From Bacteroides rodentium JCM 16496 (GTDB lineage: Bacteria > Bacteroidota > Bacteroidia > Bacteroidales > Bacteroidaceae): 64,000 nucleotides of DNA. Position 1 is the stretch's first letter. Each line of letters begins with the position of its first letter. Made by a program: the position numbers and the translations under genes. The notes under the pieces were generated by a model. It had not been told where the DNA came from. It saw only the letters and a program-made list of their open reading frames with translations, and ran no database searches. Shown here piece after piece: positions 42,536 to 51,592 of this stretch. The stretch lies in NCBI RefSeq assembly GCF_000614125.1, contig NZ_BAKJ01000028.1, positions 1-64,000 of the forward strand. Direction: 5' to 3'.

Positions 42536-42681
42536 ATAGAAAAACCAAGGGCTAAAACAGAACTATTTCCCTATCTTCTCCAACTTTATCCCCTGCACTT
42601 GGAATGTTTTTCATTGATACTTCAGAAGTTTTTTGCCATAGTTTGACGGGTGATTTATATGAAGTTTATCCCAAAAAGCAT

Positions 42682-42689
42682 TATCTTTG
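42682..42689 (+). promoter_or_regulatory. -7 promoter element of the type III RM locus
   Basis: TATCTTTG, 394 bases before the mod start codon, so the transcript would carry a leader of about 390 nt. No -33 TTTG was found at the usual distance. Confidence 0.5.
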
Positions 42690-42695
42690 CCGCTG

Positions 42696-43082
42696 GAGTG
42701 AAGGCTGGCGGCAACGCCCGCCTTCCATAAATTAGTGAATTTAAAAACAACGTATTAGTAACATAGTGAAGCATTAGCTATTATTTCGCGTTCTGCTAAA
42801 AGCGTAGGAAACTTTTAAGAGATATAAGAACAACCGAAGATAATAGGTAAGGGACATTCCGTATAGGATGAACCGTCCACTCTAATTATAGAAGTGCTCA
42901 CAACCTGGATTGGGTGTGGGTATCTTATTTAGAGTGGAGAGGTTTCATTTCCTACGCTACCTCGCAGAACGCAATAAGAAGGCTCACACCCTTCTTATAT
43001 CTTATAGTATAGACAGATGCGGGGCATAAGAAGCGTGTATGGGATTTGATGGCTGCTGCTCCATGATAAACAACAGTCCCAC
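42696..43082 (+). ncRNA. Structured leader RNA or separate ncRNA before the type III mod gene
   Basis: A long helix is formed by GCGTTCTGC (42788-42796) with GCAGAACGC (42964-42972) and AGCGTAGGAAA (42801-42811) with TTTCCTACGCT (42948-42958), enclosing a stem CCACTCTAA/TTAGAGTGG (42877-42885 and 42929-42937). A hairpin ATAAGAAGG/CCTTCTTAT (42974-42982 and 42990-42998) competes with pairing of AGATATAAGAA (42820-42830) to TTCTTATATCT (42992-43002). No coding sequence is apparent. It could be a regulatory leader or a stand-alone RNA; I cannot match it to a known family. Confidence 0.5.
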
Positions 43083-45116
43083 ATGGAAAACAACGGATTG
43101 AAAGCCTACACCGAAGAGTTGCTCAAGCAGGGCGGCTATGCCACCGAAGACGGCTACGGTCTGCGCATCCCCCAATTGCTGGAAGATGTCAACGCCTTGA
43201 AGCCCGAACTGATTGCCAAGCTCTTGGCAGACGAAAAAACTCGCGCCGCCTTCTTCAAACAGATAGGCGAAGCAACGGTGTTCAACGAACGCGCCTTCAA
43301 GGAATTCATCAACTACAGTTCATCCCATAACTCTTATTCTGCATATTTGGGTCAACAAATCGGGTTGTATCTGGGCGACAGCTCCCTGATGGATAGGGGA
43401 GAAGTGGTGCTGAACTTCCCTTTCAAAGATTGCGTACTCGAAGGCGGTCAAAGCACCGAGGAGGGCACGGATGCTTCATTCGGTTTCGATGCCGGTAGCA
43501 AGGATTACAAAGAGACGTTGAACAAACGGCGTGAAGTGTTTTACAACGAAGTGCTGGCTCGCGATGAGATAGACCAGCTCTTTGCTCCCAAAGCGTTTAC
43601 CCATGCCCGGTGTTATGATAGCGAGGGCGAGCATCCCGTAACGGATTTTCATCGGGATGAAAACGGGATGATTACCGACAATTTGCTTATCAAAGGGAAC
43701 AACCTGCTGGCTCTGCACTCCCTGCAAAAGGAGTTTGCGGGGAGGGTGAAGCTGATTTATATTGACCCGCCGTACAATACGGGGAAAGATGGTTTTAAAT
43801 ATAATGATTCCTTTAGCCATTCTTCATGGTTATCCTTCATGAAGAACAGACTTGAAATAGCCAAAAACTTATTAAGTAATGATGGGTTGATAGTATTGTC
43901 TATTGATACAAGTAGAAGTAACGCCAATGGGATTGTTGGTACACCAGAGATGCCATATCTGCATATCTTACTAGATGAGGTGTTTGGTCGTAAGAATTTT
44001 ATAGGAAACTTGCATTGGAAGAAAAAGAAACAGCCTTCTTTTTTATCTAGAATTGCAGGAGTAATGGAATCTATTCTTATTTATGCAAAAGATGAATCAT
44101 GTGTCGACAAATTACAATTAGGACAGACTTCAGATAGTACTAAACGTATAGATAATGCGGACAATAATATATCAATACGAGAAATACCTGCTGGAATCCG
44201 GTTTATGGGTGTTGATAACTACTTCATCAAATCAGGAGATTATAAAAACAAAACAATGACTACCACATTTTTGGATGATGTAGTAATTAAAAATGGTAGG
44301 ACTATCAACTCATTTCGTGCAAAGGCAAAATATCGGGTCAGTCAGAAAGAAATTGATAAATTTTGTTCTAATGATTTGATGTACATAACAGAAAGATGCT
44401 CTTTTAGGCGATTCAAAACAAAGGAAGAGGAATTGTCAGGAAAGACCATCACGGATTTGTTATTGGATTGGGGGCAAAATCAAGATGCAACAGATGAATT
44501 GCGAAAATTGTTCAACATCGATAATGATGAAAAGGCATTTGATAATCCAAAACCAGAGTTATTAATCGGTAATATCATTCTTTCAATGTCAGAAGAAAAT
44601 GATATAATACTGGATTATCACTTAGGCAGCGGCACCACCGCCGCCGTTGCCCACAAGCTCAACCGACAATATATCGGAATTGAACAAATGGACTATATTG
44701 AAAGCCTATGTCTTACCCGTCTCCAAAAAGTCATCTCTGGCGAGCAGGGCGGCATTTCCAAATCCGTCCATTGGCAAGGCGGCGGTTCCTTTGTCTATCT
44801 GGAACTTGCCAAGAAGAACGAGCAGGCCATGGAACTGATTACCGCCACACGGAGCTACGATGAACTGGTTGCGTTGTTCACCACCCTGAGTCAACGCTAT
44901 TTCCTGCACTACAACCTCAACGTGAAAGAGTTTGAAGAACGGGTGATGCGCGAAGATACCTTCAAAGCCTTGCCTTTGGAACGGCAGAAAGAAATCTTTG
45001 CCCGTATGCTCGACCTCAACCAAATGTGGGTGAACCGTGACGAGATGAATGATGAGCAATTCGGGCTTACCTCCGAAGACATCGTGTTGACAGATAACTT
45101 CTACAAACAATTATAA
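43083..45116 (+). CDS. Type III DNA methyltransferase (Mod), N6-adenine type
   Basis: A 677-residue methylation and recognition subunit. Catalytic motif IV DPPYNTG (about residue 232) precedes the SAM motif I region HLGSGTTAAVAHKLNRQYIGIEQ (about 519-541), the beta-class order. Between them lies the target recognition domain. That middle part (about 43,800-44,620) is far more AT-rich than the flanks, suggesting a swapped cassette. The res gene follows 4 bases on. Mod recognises an asymmetric 5-6 base site and methylates one strand; the site is not predictable here. Confidence 0.92.
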   Translation: MENNGLKAYTEELLKQGGYATEDGYGLRIPQLLEDVNALKPELIAKLLADEKTRAAFFKQIGEATVFNERAFKEFINYSSSHNSYSAYLGQQIGLYLGDSSLMDRGEVVLNFPFKDCVLEGGQSTEEGTDASFGFDAGSKDYKETLNKRREVFYNEVLARDEIDQLFAPKAFTHARCYDSEGEHPVTDFHRDENGMITDNLLIKGNNLLALHSLQKEFAGRVKLIYIDPPYNTGKDGFKYNDSFSHSSWLSFMKNRLEIAKNLLSNDGLIVLSIDTSRSNANGIVGTPEMPYLHILLDEVFGRKNFIGNLHWKKKKQPSFLSRIAGVMESILIYAKDESCVDKLQLGQTSDSTKRIDNADNNISIREIPAGIRFMGVDNYFIKSGDYKNKTMTTTFLDDVVIKNGRTINSFRAKAKYRVSQKEIDKFCSNDLMYITERCSFRRFKTKEEELSGKTITDLLLDWGQNQDATDELRKLFNIDNDEKAFDNPKPELLIGNIILSMSEENDIILDYHLGSGTTAAVAHKLNRQYIGIEQMDYIESLCLTRLQKVISGEQGGISKSVHWQGGGSFVYLELAKKNEQAMELITATRSYDELVALFTTLSQRYFLHYNLNVKEFEERVMREDTFKALPLERQKEIFARMLDLNQMWVNRDEMNDEQFGLTSEDIVLTDNFYKQL

Positions 45117-45120
45117 GCGT

Positions 45121-47867
45121 ATGGTACTCTATCAAACCTTGAAGGAAAAGGCATTCGACTTGGGACTCACCAAGCCGCACCCCAAGGATTACGCCTATAT
45201 CACCGACAACCTGCGTTATCCTCTCTTTGAATGGCAACGCACGGCTTTGGAAAACTTTCTGCTCAATGAGCAAATCCGCAAGCAGAAAGGCGAGGCGGAC
45301 ACGCCCAATCATCTGATGTTCAACATGGCCACCGGTTCGGGAAAAACCTTGCTGATGGCCGCCTTACTGCTCTATTACTACAAGCAGGGCTACCGCAACT
45401 TCATCTTCTTTGTGAACCAAACGGTGATAGTGGGCAAAACGCAGGAGAACTTCATACAGAAGTCTCATCCCAAGTATTTGTTCAGCGATACGATTCACAT
45501 AGACGGACAGGTGGTGAACATCCGCGGGGTGGACGTGTTCAGCAGTTATACCGATGATTTGCAAATAAAGTTCACTTCCATTCAGAAACTCCACAACGAA
45601 ATCTATAAGGAGGGAGAAAACGCTTTGATCCTCAGTGACCTCCAGCGTAGGGACATTGTGCTGATGGGCGATGAAGCCCACCACCTGAACAGCCTGACGA
45701 GGGCAAATGTTTTGAGCGATGCTTTTGAAAAGGAACTGACCGACCGGAGTGCCGCCGGTGACGTGGAGCGTTCGTGGGAGGCCACCGTGAGCTGGCATCT
45801 GCTGTACAAAGGCTGGAAAGGACAAGAAAAGGAACAACAACACGGCAACCGCAATGTGCTGCTCGAATTTACCGCCACCATCCCTGCCGATGAAGCCGTC
45901 CGAAAGAAATACGAGGACAAGTTGATTGCCAAGTTCGACCTCAAAGACTTCGTACTGAAGAAGGGTACCAAGGAGCTGAACTTGATTTCCTCTTCCTACG
46001 ATGTGAGGAAACGCATCTTGCAGGCATTGCTTTTCAACTGGTATCGCCACCGCATCGCATTGAAATACGGGATAGAAAATTTCAAACCCGTAATGCTTTT
46101 CCGTAGCCGCACCATCGAGGAGTCCAACCAAGCATACACCGATTTCTTGAAACTGATAAAGGAACTTCAGCCGCAGGATTTCTGCTTTGTGGACGAGCCT
46201 ATCGTGAAGGCTGACCTCTTTGATGGCGAAGAAACCTACAGGCGCGGTGCCAGTAGCTGATAGACATTCGCCGCTTCATAAGGGAGGAGGGCATCTCCAA
46301 GCAGGAGATAGTGGAATATCTGCAAGACAACTTTACTGGACGTAATGTGCTGGTGACCAACAGCAAGAGCAACAAGACCAAGACGGAGAAAACCGATGAG
46401 GACATCAACCGCCTGCTCAACAGTCTGGAGGAGCGAACCAATCCCATCCGGGGCATCTTCACCGTGCAACGCCTCACCGAGGGATGGGATGTGAAGAACC
46501 TCTACGACATAGTGCGCCTCTACAACGGGCGCGATGAGACCACCACCAAGACCGGAGCGCGGAAAAGCGGCAGCAACACCACTTCGGAGATACAGCTCAT
46601 AGGTCGTGGCGTGCGCTATTTCCCGTTTCCGGTAAATGGGGTGACGGGTAATAGGCGTAGGTTTGATGATGACTTGACGAACGAGCTTCGTGTGCTCGAA
46701 GAGTTTTATTTCCATAGCGAAAACGAGCACCGCTACATCAGCGAGTTGATAAGGGGACTGAAGGAAAAAGGCATCGTGACAGACCGACGCAAGAACTACC
46801 GCTTCAGCATCAAGCCTGATGTGAAGAAAGATTTGGAGAACACTCTCCTATTCGTAAACGAACGCATAGAAAATCCCAATCGAAAACGGGCAGAGTTTCC
46901 ATCAGATAACTGGTCGTTTGTCTATCGGTTGGATTCTGATACCGTGGAAGAGTCGAAACCTGACTTTGAATCGGAAAGTGACGAGCGCGAAATACGCATG
47001 GTCACTACAACCGACAGCACTACGATTACCCGCGCATTTTCCCAATTTGAGCGGCACATCGCCTACAAGGCTTGGCGGGTGGCAACGATGAAAGCCGATT
47101 CCCTGCTGAAGTTCGACCATCTGCGCCAACGATTCCGGGTGCAAGGCATGAAAGAGTTCTTCGGGCAATACCTAGGCAACCTGAGCATCAGCATCGTATG
47201 CGGAAAAGAGACATCGTCCCTCCATCAAATATCGAACAAGGACAAACTGAAAATCCTTATCCGGTTCTTCCAAAAGGTGGAGGCGGAGATAGACGTTTTC
47301 GACCAGCCTTATGTGGGGAGCAAATTCCATCTAAAACGGCTCAGTGATTGTTTTCCCGATACAAAAGAGAAGCTGATAGACGAGAACAAGGAGGGAAGAG
47401 AGGAGAACCTTCGGTTGGCCCAAGACTTGAAAGAAAAAGAGTGGTATGCTTTGGACAACTTTTGGGGTACCAGTGAGGAGCGTTCGTTAATAGAACTCAT
47501 CAAAGGCTATATAGGCAATTTGAAGAGCAGCTACGACCATGTGACTTTGTTGCGCAATGAGGAAGTCTATAAGATTTACAACGACCGGGGAGAAGCTTTC
47601 GAGCCGGACTTCCTCTTGCTGCTCAACAAACTGGACGGGCGCAAACTCTATATGCAGGTGTTCATAGAACCGAAGGGTGACGGATTGCTGGAAAAGGATG
47701 CGTGGAAAGAACGGTTCTTGGCCGACATCACCGCCAGATATGGAATGAAGCATGTTGTAGTGGAAAGCAACAACGACTATGTGCTGATAGGGTTACCTTT
47801 TTATAATGCAAACCATAAGAAAGAGGAGTTTACAAGAGAGTTTGAACAAACATTAGGCTTTTTGTAG
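45121..47867 (+). pseudogene. Type III restriction enzyme Res subunit, one apparent frameshift
   Basis: Res is an ATP-dependent translocase/nuclease that cuts when two unmodified sites are head to head. The first part (45121-46260) holds motif I MFNMATGSGKTLLMA, the helicase DEAH-type box MGDEAHH and TIPADEAV. The second (to 47867) holds motif VI QLIGRGVRYFPF and the C-terminal nuclease region with FEPDFLLLLN...VFIEPKGD (PD...ExK type). They are separated by one missing base near 46253; correction gives ASxLIDIRRFIREEGISK, with x uncertain. Corrected length is about 915, normal for Res. It pairs with mod upstream. Confidence 0.9.
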
Positions 47868-47880
47868 ATTCGTGAGGTAA

Positions 47881-47912
47881 AGCCGGAACCACTGAATCCA
47901 GTAATTCCGGCT
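47881..47912. terminator. Bidirectional hairpin terminator
   Basis: AGCCGGAA (47881-47888) pairs with TTCCGGCT (47905-47912) with further inner pairing. It sits between the convergent res gene and the lipoprotein gene. Confidence 0.7.
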
Positions 47913-47942
47913 GTACCGTTCTTTCTTATAAGTAAGGATGGA

Positions 47943-48422
47943 CTATTTCACCTGGATGATGTCATAATTCAAGTCACTCACTGCCTCCTGCAGGCTGTCG
48001 TTGACAAGGCGCAGGGTCGTGTCGTTCACTACTACGAAGTACACCGGAGTGTCCCCGTCGTTCGGGGTCAGCTTGATGGCTGTTTTCTTCTTGTTGTCGA
48101 CGTCTTTCTGGATAACTTCTTTCTTCCCTTTGGAAGTAAAGCTCTTGTTCTTTCCGGGGCCTTCGGCATCCAGATAAGTTGTTACCAGCGTGTAGCCGCT
48201 TTCTCCGTCGGGACCTACACTGTCTACGCTCAATACATACTGGATGCCCGGACCGTCGGCGGCAGGAAGGATTCCTTCGTATACGGCTACGGCAGACGAG
48301 TCATTGCCGGCAACAGCCATTACACTTTCGTCCATGGCGACGGCGTCATTGTTCTGAGTTCCTTTTGATTGGCAGGATACCAATGCAGCGGCAAGGGCTG
48401 CAATCATCATTACTTTTTTCAT
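47943..48422 (-). CDS. NlpE-like lipoprotein
   Basis: A 159-residue lipoprotein (signal peptide MKKVMMIAALAAALVSC with lipobox Cys17). Residues about 45-150 match the NlpE N-terminal fold: VYEGILPAADGPGIQYVLSV, GESGYTLVTTYL and DTPVYFVVVNDTTLRLVN. In E. coli NlpE signals envelope stress and surface contact, but a CXXC motif is not visible here. In Bacteroidales the role is unknown. It is transcribed in the same direction as the following CBS-domain gene but separated from it by 44 bases. Confidence 0.8.
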   Translation of the reverse strand: MKKVMMIAALAAALVSCQSKGTQNNDAVAMDESVMAVAGNDSSAVAVYEGILPAADGPGIQYVLSVDSVGPDGESGYTLVTTYLDAEGPGKNKSFTSKGKKEVIQKDVDNKKKTAIKLTPNDGDTPVYFVVVNDTTLRLVNDSLQEAVSDLNYDIIQVK

Positions 48423-48466
48423 TGCTTTAATGGTTTAAGTTAATTATAAAGACGCAATAGCGTTTG

Positions 48467-49759
48467 TTATTCATCTTCTTCTTTCTTGATGACGAGCAGC
48501 TTGTCCACCCGTCCGCGGTCCATATCCACCACTTCGAAGTCCAGGTTTTTGTAGCTGAACAAGTCTCCGGCTTTCGGCACCCGTCCTATCAGGAACATGG
48601 CAAGACCGCTCAAGGTGGTGAAGTCTTCTTCTTTCAGGTCATCATAATTCATAATGCCCATCACCTCCATAAAGTCATCCAGATTCATGGAAGCTTCCAC
48701 CAGCATGGAACCGTCCTGACGGACAACGATTTCCTCTTCTTCCGTTTCATTCTCTTCGAGGATGTCTCCGAAGATACTTTCCGTCAAATCGTGCAGGGTG
48801 ATGATACCTTCTGTATTTCCATACTCGTCTACAACAACTCCGAACTTGTTTTTGTTCTTCTTAAACAGCTCTAAAACTTTCTTTGCATACAAACTTTCCG
48901 GAATAAACAAAGCAGGGCGTGCAATACTACGTAAGTTGAAGGGTTGTTCGCCGCCCATCATCAAGATGATATCCTTTACGGAAACCACACCGATAATCTC
49001 GTCTTTTCCTCGCTCCACCAGGAGATATTTGCTGAAGTGTTCTTCGTGGATGATACGCAGCACCTCTTCCGGTGTGTCTGTGGGATGGAGTACAACGATG
49101 TCGCGGCGATAGGTCATCAGGTCATTCGCTCTTTTGTCCGAGAAGCGGAACACGTCACGCAACATTTCCGTTTCGTCTTTGTCGATGACGCCTTGTTCCG
49201 AGCTTTGGTGCAGAATCATCTTCAGTTCGTCTTGTGTCATTTGGCGTTCCTCGCCGCTGTTCAGTCCGATGAGTTTGTTCATCAGTTTGGTGGAAGCGCT
49301 CAGCAGGCATACAAACGGATAGGAAATCTTGGTCAGCACAATCATGAAGGGGCTGAGCATGGTGGCCCATCGTTCCGGATTGTTCAAGGCGATGGACTTG
49401 GGCACCAGCTCGCCTATGATGAGCGACAGATAGGTGATGATGGCTACTACGGTAATCATGGCGAGAGTCTTGGCATAGGCGGCTGCTCCCGGAATGAGGA
49501 GGAACAGCGGTTCTACGTCATCAGCGATGGTGGCACCACCATAGGCACCGGATACGATACCGATAAGGGTAATACCGATTTGGATGGTAGAGAGGAACTT
49601 TTCGGGCTCTTCCAGTTGTTTCAATACTCCTTTGGCTCTTTTGTTTCCTTTTCCGACAAGAGTTTCAAGACGTGCTTTACTTGAGGAGACTAAGGCGATT
49701 TCATACATGGCAAAAATGCCGTTCAAAATAAGTAAAAGTAAAATGATAATAAATTCCAT
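48467..49759 (-). CDS. CNNM/CorC-type membrane protein with CBS domains
   Basis: A 430-residue protein of the hemolysin-C/CorC/CNNM group. The N-terminal DUF21 domain (1-180) has about four membrane helices and VSSSKARLETLVGKGNKRAKGVL. Two CBS domains follow (about 205-330; TYRRDIVVLHPTDTPEEVLRIIHEEHFSKYLLVE and VVVDEYGNTEGIITLHDLTE) with a C-terminal CorC-HlyC transporter-associated domain (about 345-425). It may export or sense Mg2+/Co2+. A TATCTTTG promoter element lies at 49785-49792. Confidence 0.92.
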   Translation of the reverse strand: MEFIIILLLLILNGIFAMYEIALVSSSKARLETLVGKGNKRAKGVLKQLEEPEKFLSTIQIGITLIGIVSGAYGGATIADDVEPLFLLIPGAAAYAKTLAMITVVAIITYLSLIIGELVPKSIALNNPERWATMLSPFMIVLTKISYPFVCLLSASTKLMNKLIGLNSGEERQMTQDELKMILHQSSEQGVIDKDETEMLRDVFRFSDKRANDLMTYRRDIVVLHPTDTPEEVLRIIHEEHFSKYLLVERGKDEIIGVVSVKDIILMMGGEQPFNLRSIARPALFIPESLYAKKVLELFKKNKNKFGVVVDEYGNTEGIITLHDLTESIFGDILEENETEEEEIVVRQDGSMLVEASMNLDDFMEVMGIMNYDDLKEEDFTTLSGLAMFLIGRVPKAGDLFSYKNLDFEVVDMDRGRVDKLLVIKKEEDE

Positions 49760-49784
49760 AGTGGATTTTGAATAGTTTGTGAGG

Positions 49785-49792
49785 CAAAGATA
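49785..49792 (-). promoter_or_regulatory. -7 promoter element of the CBS-domain gene
   Basis: TATCTTTG on the minus strand, 26 bases before the ATG at 49759. Confidence 0.55.
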
Positions 49793-49853
49793 ATGATTTT
49801 TCAGTATTTATTGTTAATATTGCCATCCGTTAGAAAAAATAAACAATAAATAG

Positions 49854-50665
49854 ATGAAAAAAAGAATTATTGCCTTGGGGCTTTTGTGGTGTCTGTCTGC
49901 CGTAATGTTGCAGGCGGCACGTGTAGACACGGTACTGGTGAGAAGTGCAGCCATGAATAAGGATGTAAAAGTTGTGTATGTATTGCCTGATAAGGTATCG
50001 GCAAGCAGGCTTGTCCGGTGGTTTATCTGTTGCATGGTTATAGCGGCAATGCGCGGAGCTGGGTACAGCTGAAACCGGAATTGCCGCAGATGGCGGATGA
50101 GAAAGGAATCATATTTGTATGTCCGGACGGCAAGAACAGTTGGTATTGGGACAGTCCGAAGAATCCTGCCTACCGTTATGAGACTTTTGTCACCTCGGAA
50201 CTGGTGAAGTATACTGACGGACATTATGCTACCATTCCCGATAGAAAGGCACGTGCCATCAGTGGCCTCAGTATGGGCGGCCACGGTGCTTTGTGGAGTG
50301 CTATCCGCCATAAGGATGTGTTCGGTGCGGCGGGCAGTATGAGTGGAGGAGTGGATATACGGCCGTTCCCCCAGAATTGGGAAATGAGCAAGCAGTTGGG
50401 AGAGTTTGCTGCCAACAAGGCATCTTGGGATGCGCATACGGTGGTCAACCAGCTGGATAAGATTGTAAATGGAGACTTGGCGCTAATCATCGACTGCGGT
50501 GAGGCCGATTTCTTTCTTGAAGTGAACAAGGACCTGCACAAGCGCCTATTGGAACACAAGATAGACCATGACTTCATTACCCGTCCCGGTGGACATTCCG
50601 GAACGTATTGGAACAACTCCATAGACTATCACGTCCTTTTCTTCGACAAGTTCTTCAAGAAGTAA
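49854..50665 (+). pseudogene. Exported alpha/beta-hydrolase (esterase family), one apparent frameshift
   Basis: A 271-residue exported esterase when corrected. The signal peptide is MKKRIIALGLLWCLSAVMLQAA. The first frame runs to LPDKVSASR and breaks near 50009; adding one G to AGG gives ACPVVYLLHGYSGNARSW. The nucleophile Ser is in GLSMGGHGA, the catalytic Asp in DCGEADFF and the His in PGGHSGTYW. It resembles FrmB/feruloyl-esterase-like proteins of Bacteroides, which act on acyl esters of dietary polysaccharides or small molecules. Substrate unknown. Confidence 0.87.
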
Positions 50666-50673
50666 GTAACTTA

Positions 50674-51579
50674 TTATTCGATGGTATAGTTCACGGTGCG
50701 CGTGTAGTTCTGCTCGTAGCCGTTCCTTATATGCCTGACGACTGCATGGCAGGAAGTGACGATACCCCGGTTATCCAACGTATAAGTATAGGTGGTGGTC
50801 TCTTCACTTTCTCCGTTGCTGTCCGGGATGAGTTGGGTAATCAGATAGTTTGTAGGTTCTCCCAATATCTTCCCGTATATGGCAACCGCATGCATGGAAA
50901 GCGGATACATGTCCGTAATGAATAGGCTTGGTATTTCGGAGATATTTGCAATTTCATCGCCTGATGGTGTGGTAGCCGTACTATTGTGCTCAAAAGTGTC
51001 TACCTTTTGCTGTATGCGCAATGCCCGGAAGTTGCTGTAGTCTATTGTGATGGATGAGTATTCTTTTCCGTCGTCCAGCTTTTCTGTGATGTTTTCCAGA
51101 TAGTATTTGTCTTCGGTGTTGATGAGGTAGGAGAAGGTGTAAGTACGGGTATTTCCTGCCATATCCTGACTGGTACAAGTGGTGGCATAGCCTTTGTCAT
51201 TCAGTGTGTAGGTTGATACTGTACCCGCTTCGTCGGTTATCACGGCTTGATGGTCCTTGTATTCGACGGTAGTGGTATTTTCTATCTCGAAGAGTTCATC
51301 TCCTGCTGTAAAGCTCTGTTTGCCGGTGTAGCCGGTCAGCCTGCCTGCACTGTTGTAAAGGTAGGTGTGGGTGGCAGTAACCGGTTGCGCATCGCTCTCT
51401 ATCACTTCTTTTAGCTCGATTTTGGAGAAAGGAGTGGTGGGGTAGGTTGACGGCTCCGGTTCTGGCGTATCACTGCCATTGTTATCATCGCTGCAAGCTG
51501 CCAGTCCACAGAGAAGCAGCAGGCTGAAGATGATTCCCGAAAATCGGGTGGTGATTGTAACTCTTCTGTTTAGTTTCAT
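50674..51579 (-). CDS. Exported lipoprotein with DUF4595-like repeats
   Basis: A 301-residue lipoprotein. The lipobox is LLLLCGLAAC (Cys about residue 29), followed by an acidic linker (SDDNNGSDTPEPEPS). The remainder has beta-strand repeats reminiscent of YD/DUF4595-type repeats (YLYNSAGRLTGYT, VEYKDHQAVITDEAG, YTYTLDNRGIVTSC). I start at the ATG at 51579 to give a clear signal peptide. It is probably on the cell surface and of unknown function. It ends nine bases after the esterase, convergently, and follows the S41 peptidase on the same strand with overlap-free spacing. Confidence 0.78.
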   Translation of the reverse strand: MKLNRRVTITTRFSGIIFSLLLLCGLAACSDDNNGSDTPEPEPSTYPTTPFSKIELKEVIESDAQPVTATHTYLYNSAGRLTGYTGKQSFTAGDELFEIENTTTVEYKDHQAVITDEAGTVSTYTLNDKGYATTCTSQDMAGNTRTYTFSYLINTEDKYYLENITEKLDDGKEYSSITIDYSNFRALRIQQKVDTFEHNSTATTPSGDEIANISEIPSLFITDMYPLSMHAVAIYGKILGEPTNYLITQLIPDSNGESEETTTYTYTLDNRGIVTSCHAVVRHIRNGYEQNYTRTVNYTIE

Positions 51580-51592
51580 CCTGTTTGTCTTT

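Noticed and set aside
42696-43082. tmRNA, RNase P RNA or group II intron
   Set aside because: No tag reading frame and tRNA-like ends, no GAGGAAAGTCC-type RNase P motifs, no domain V or reverse transcriptase. A 6S-like role could not be decided and is left open.
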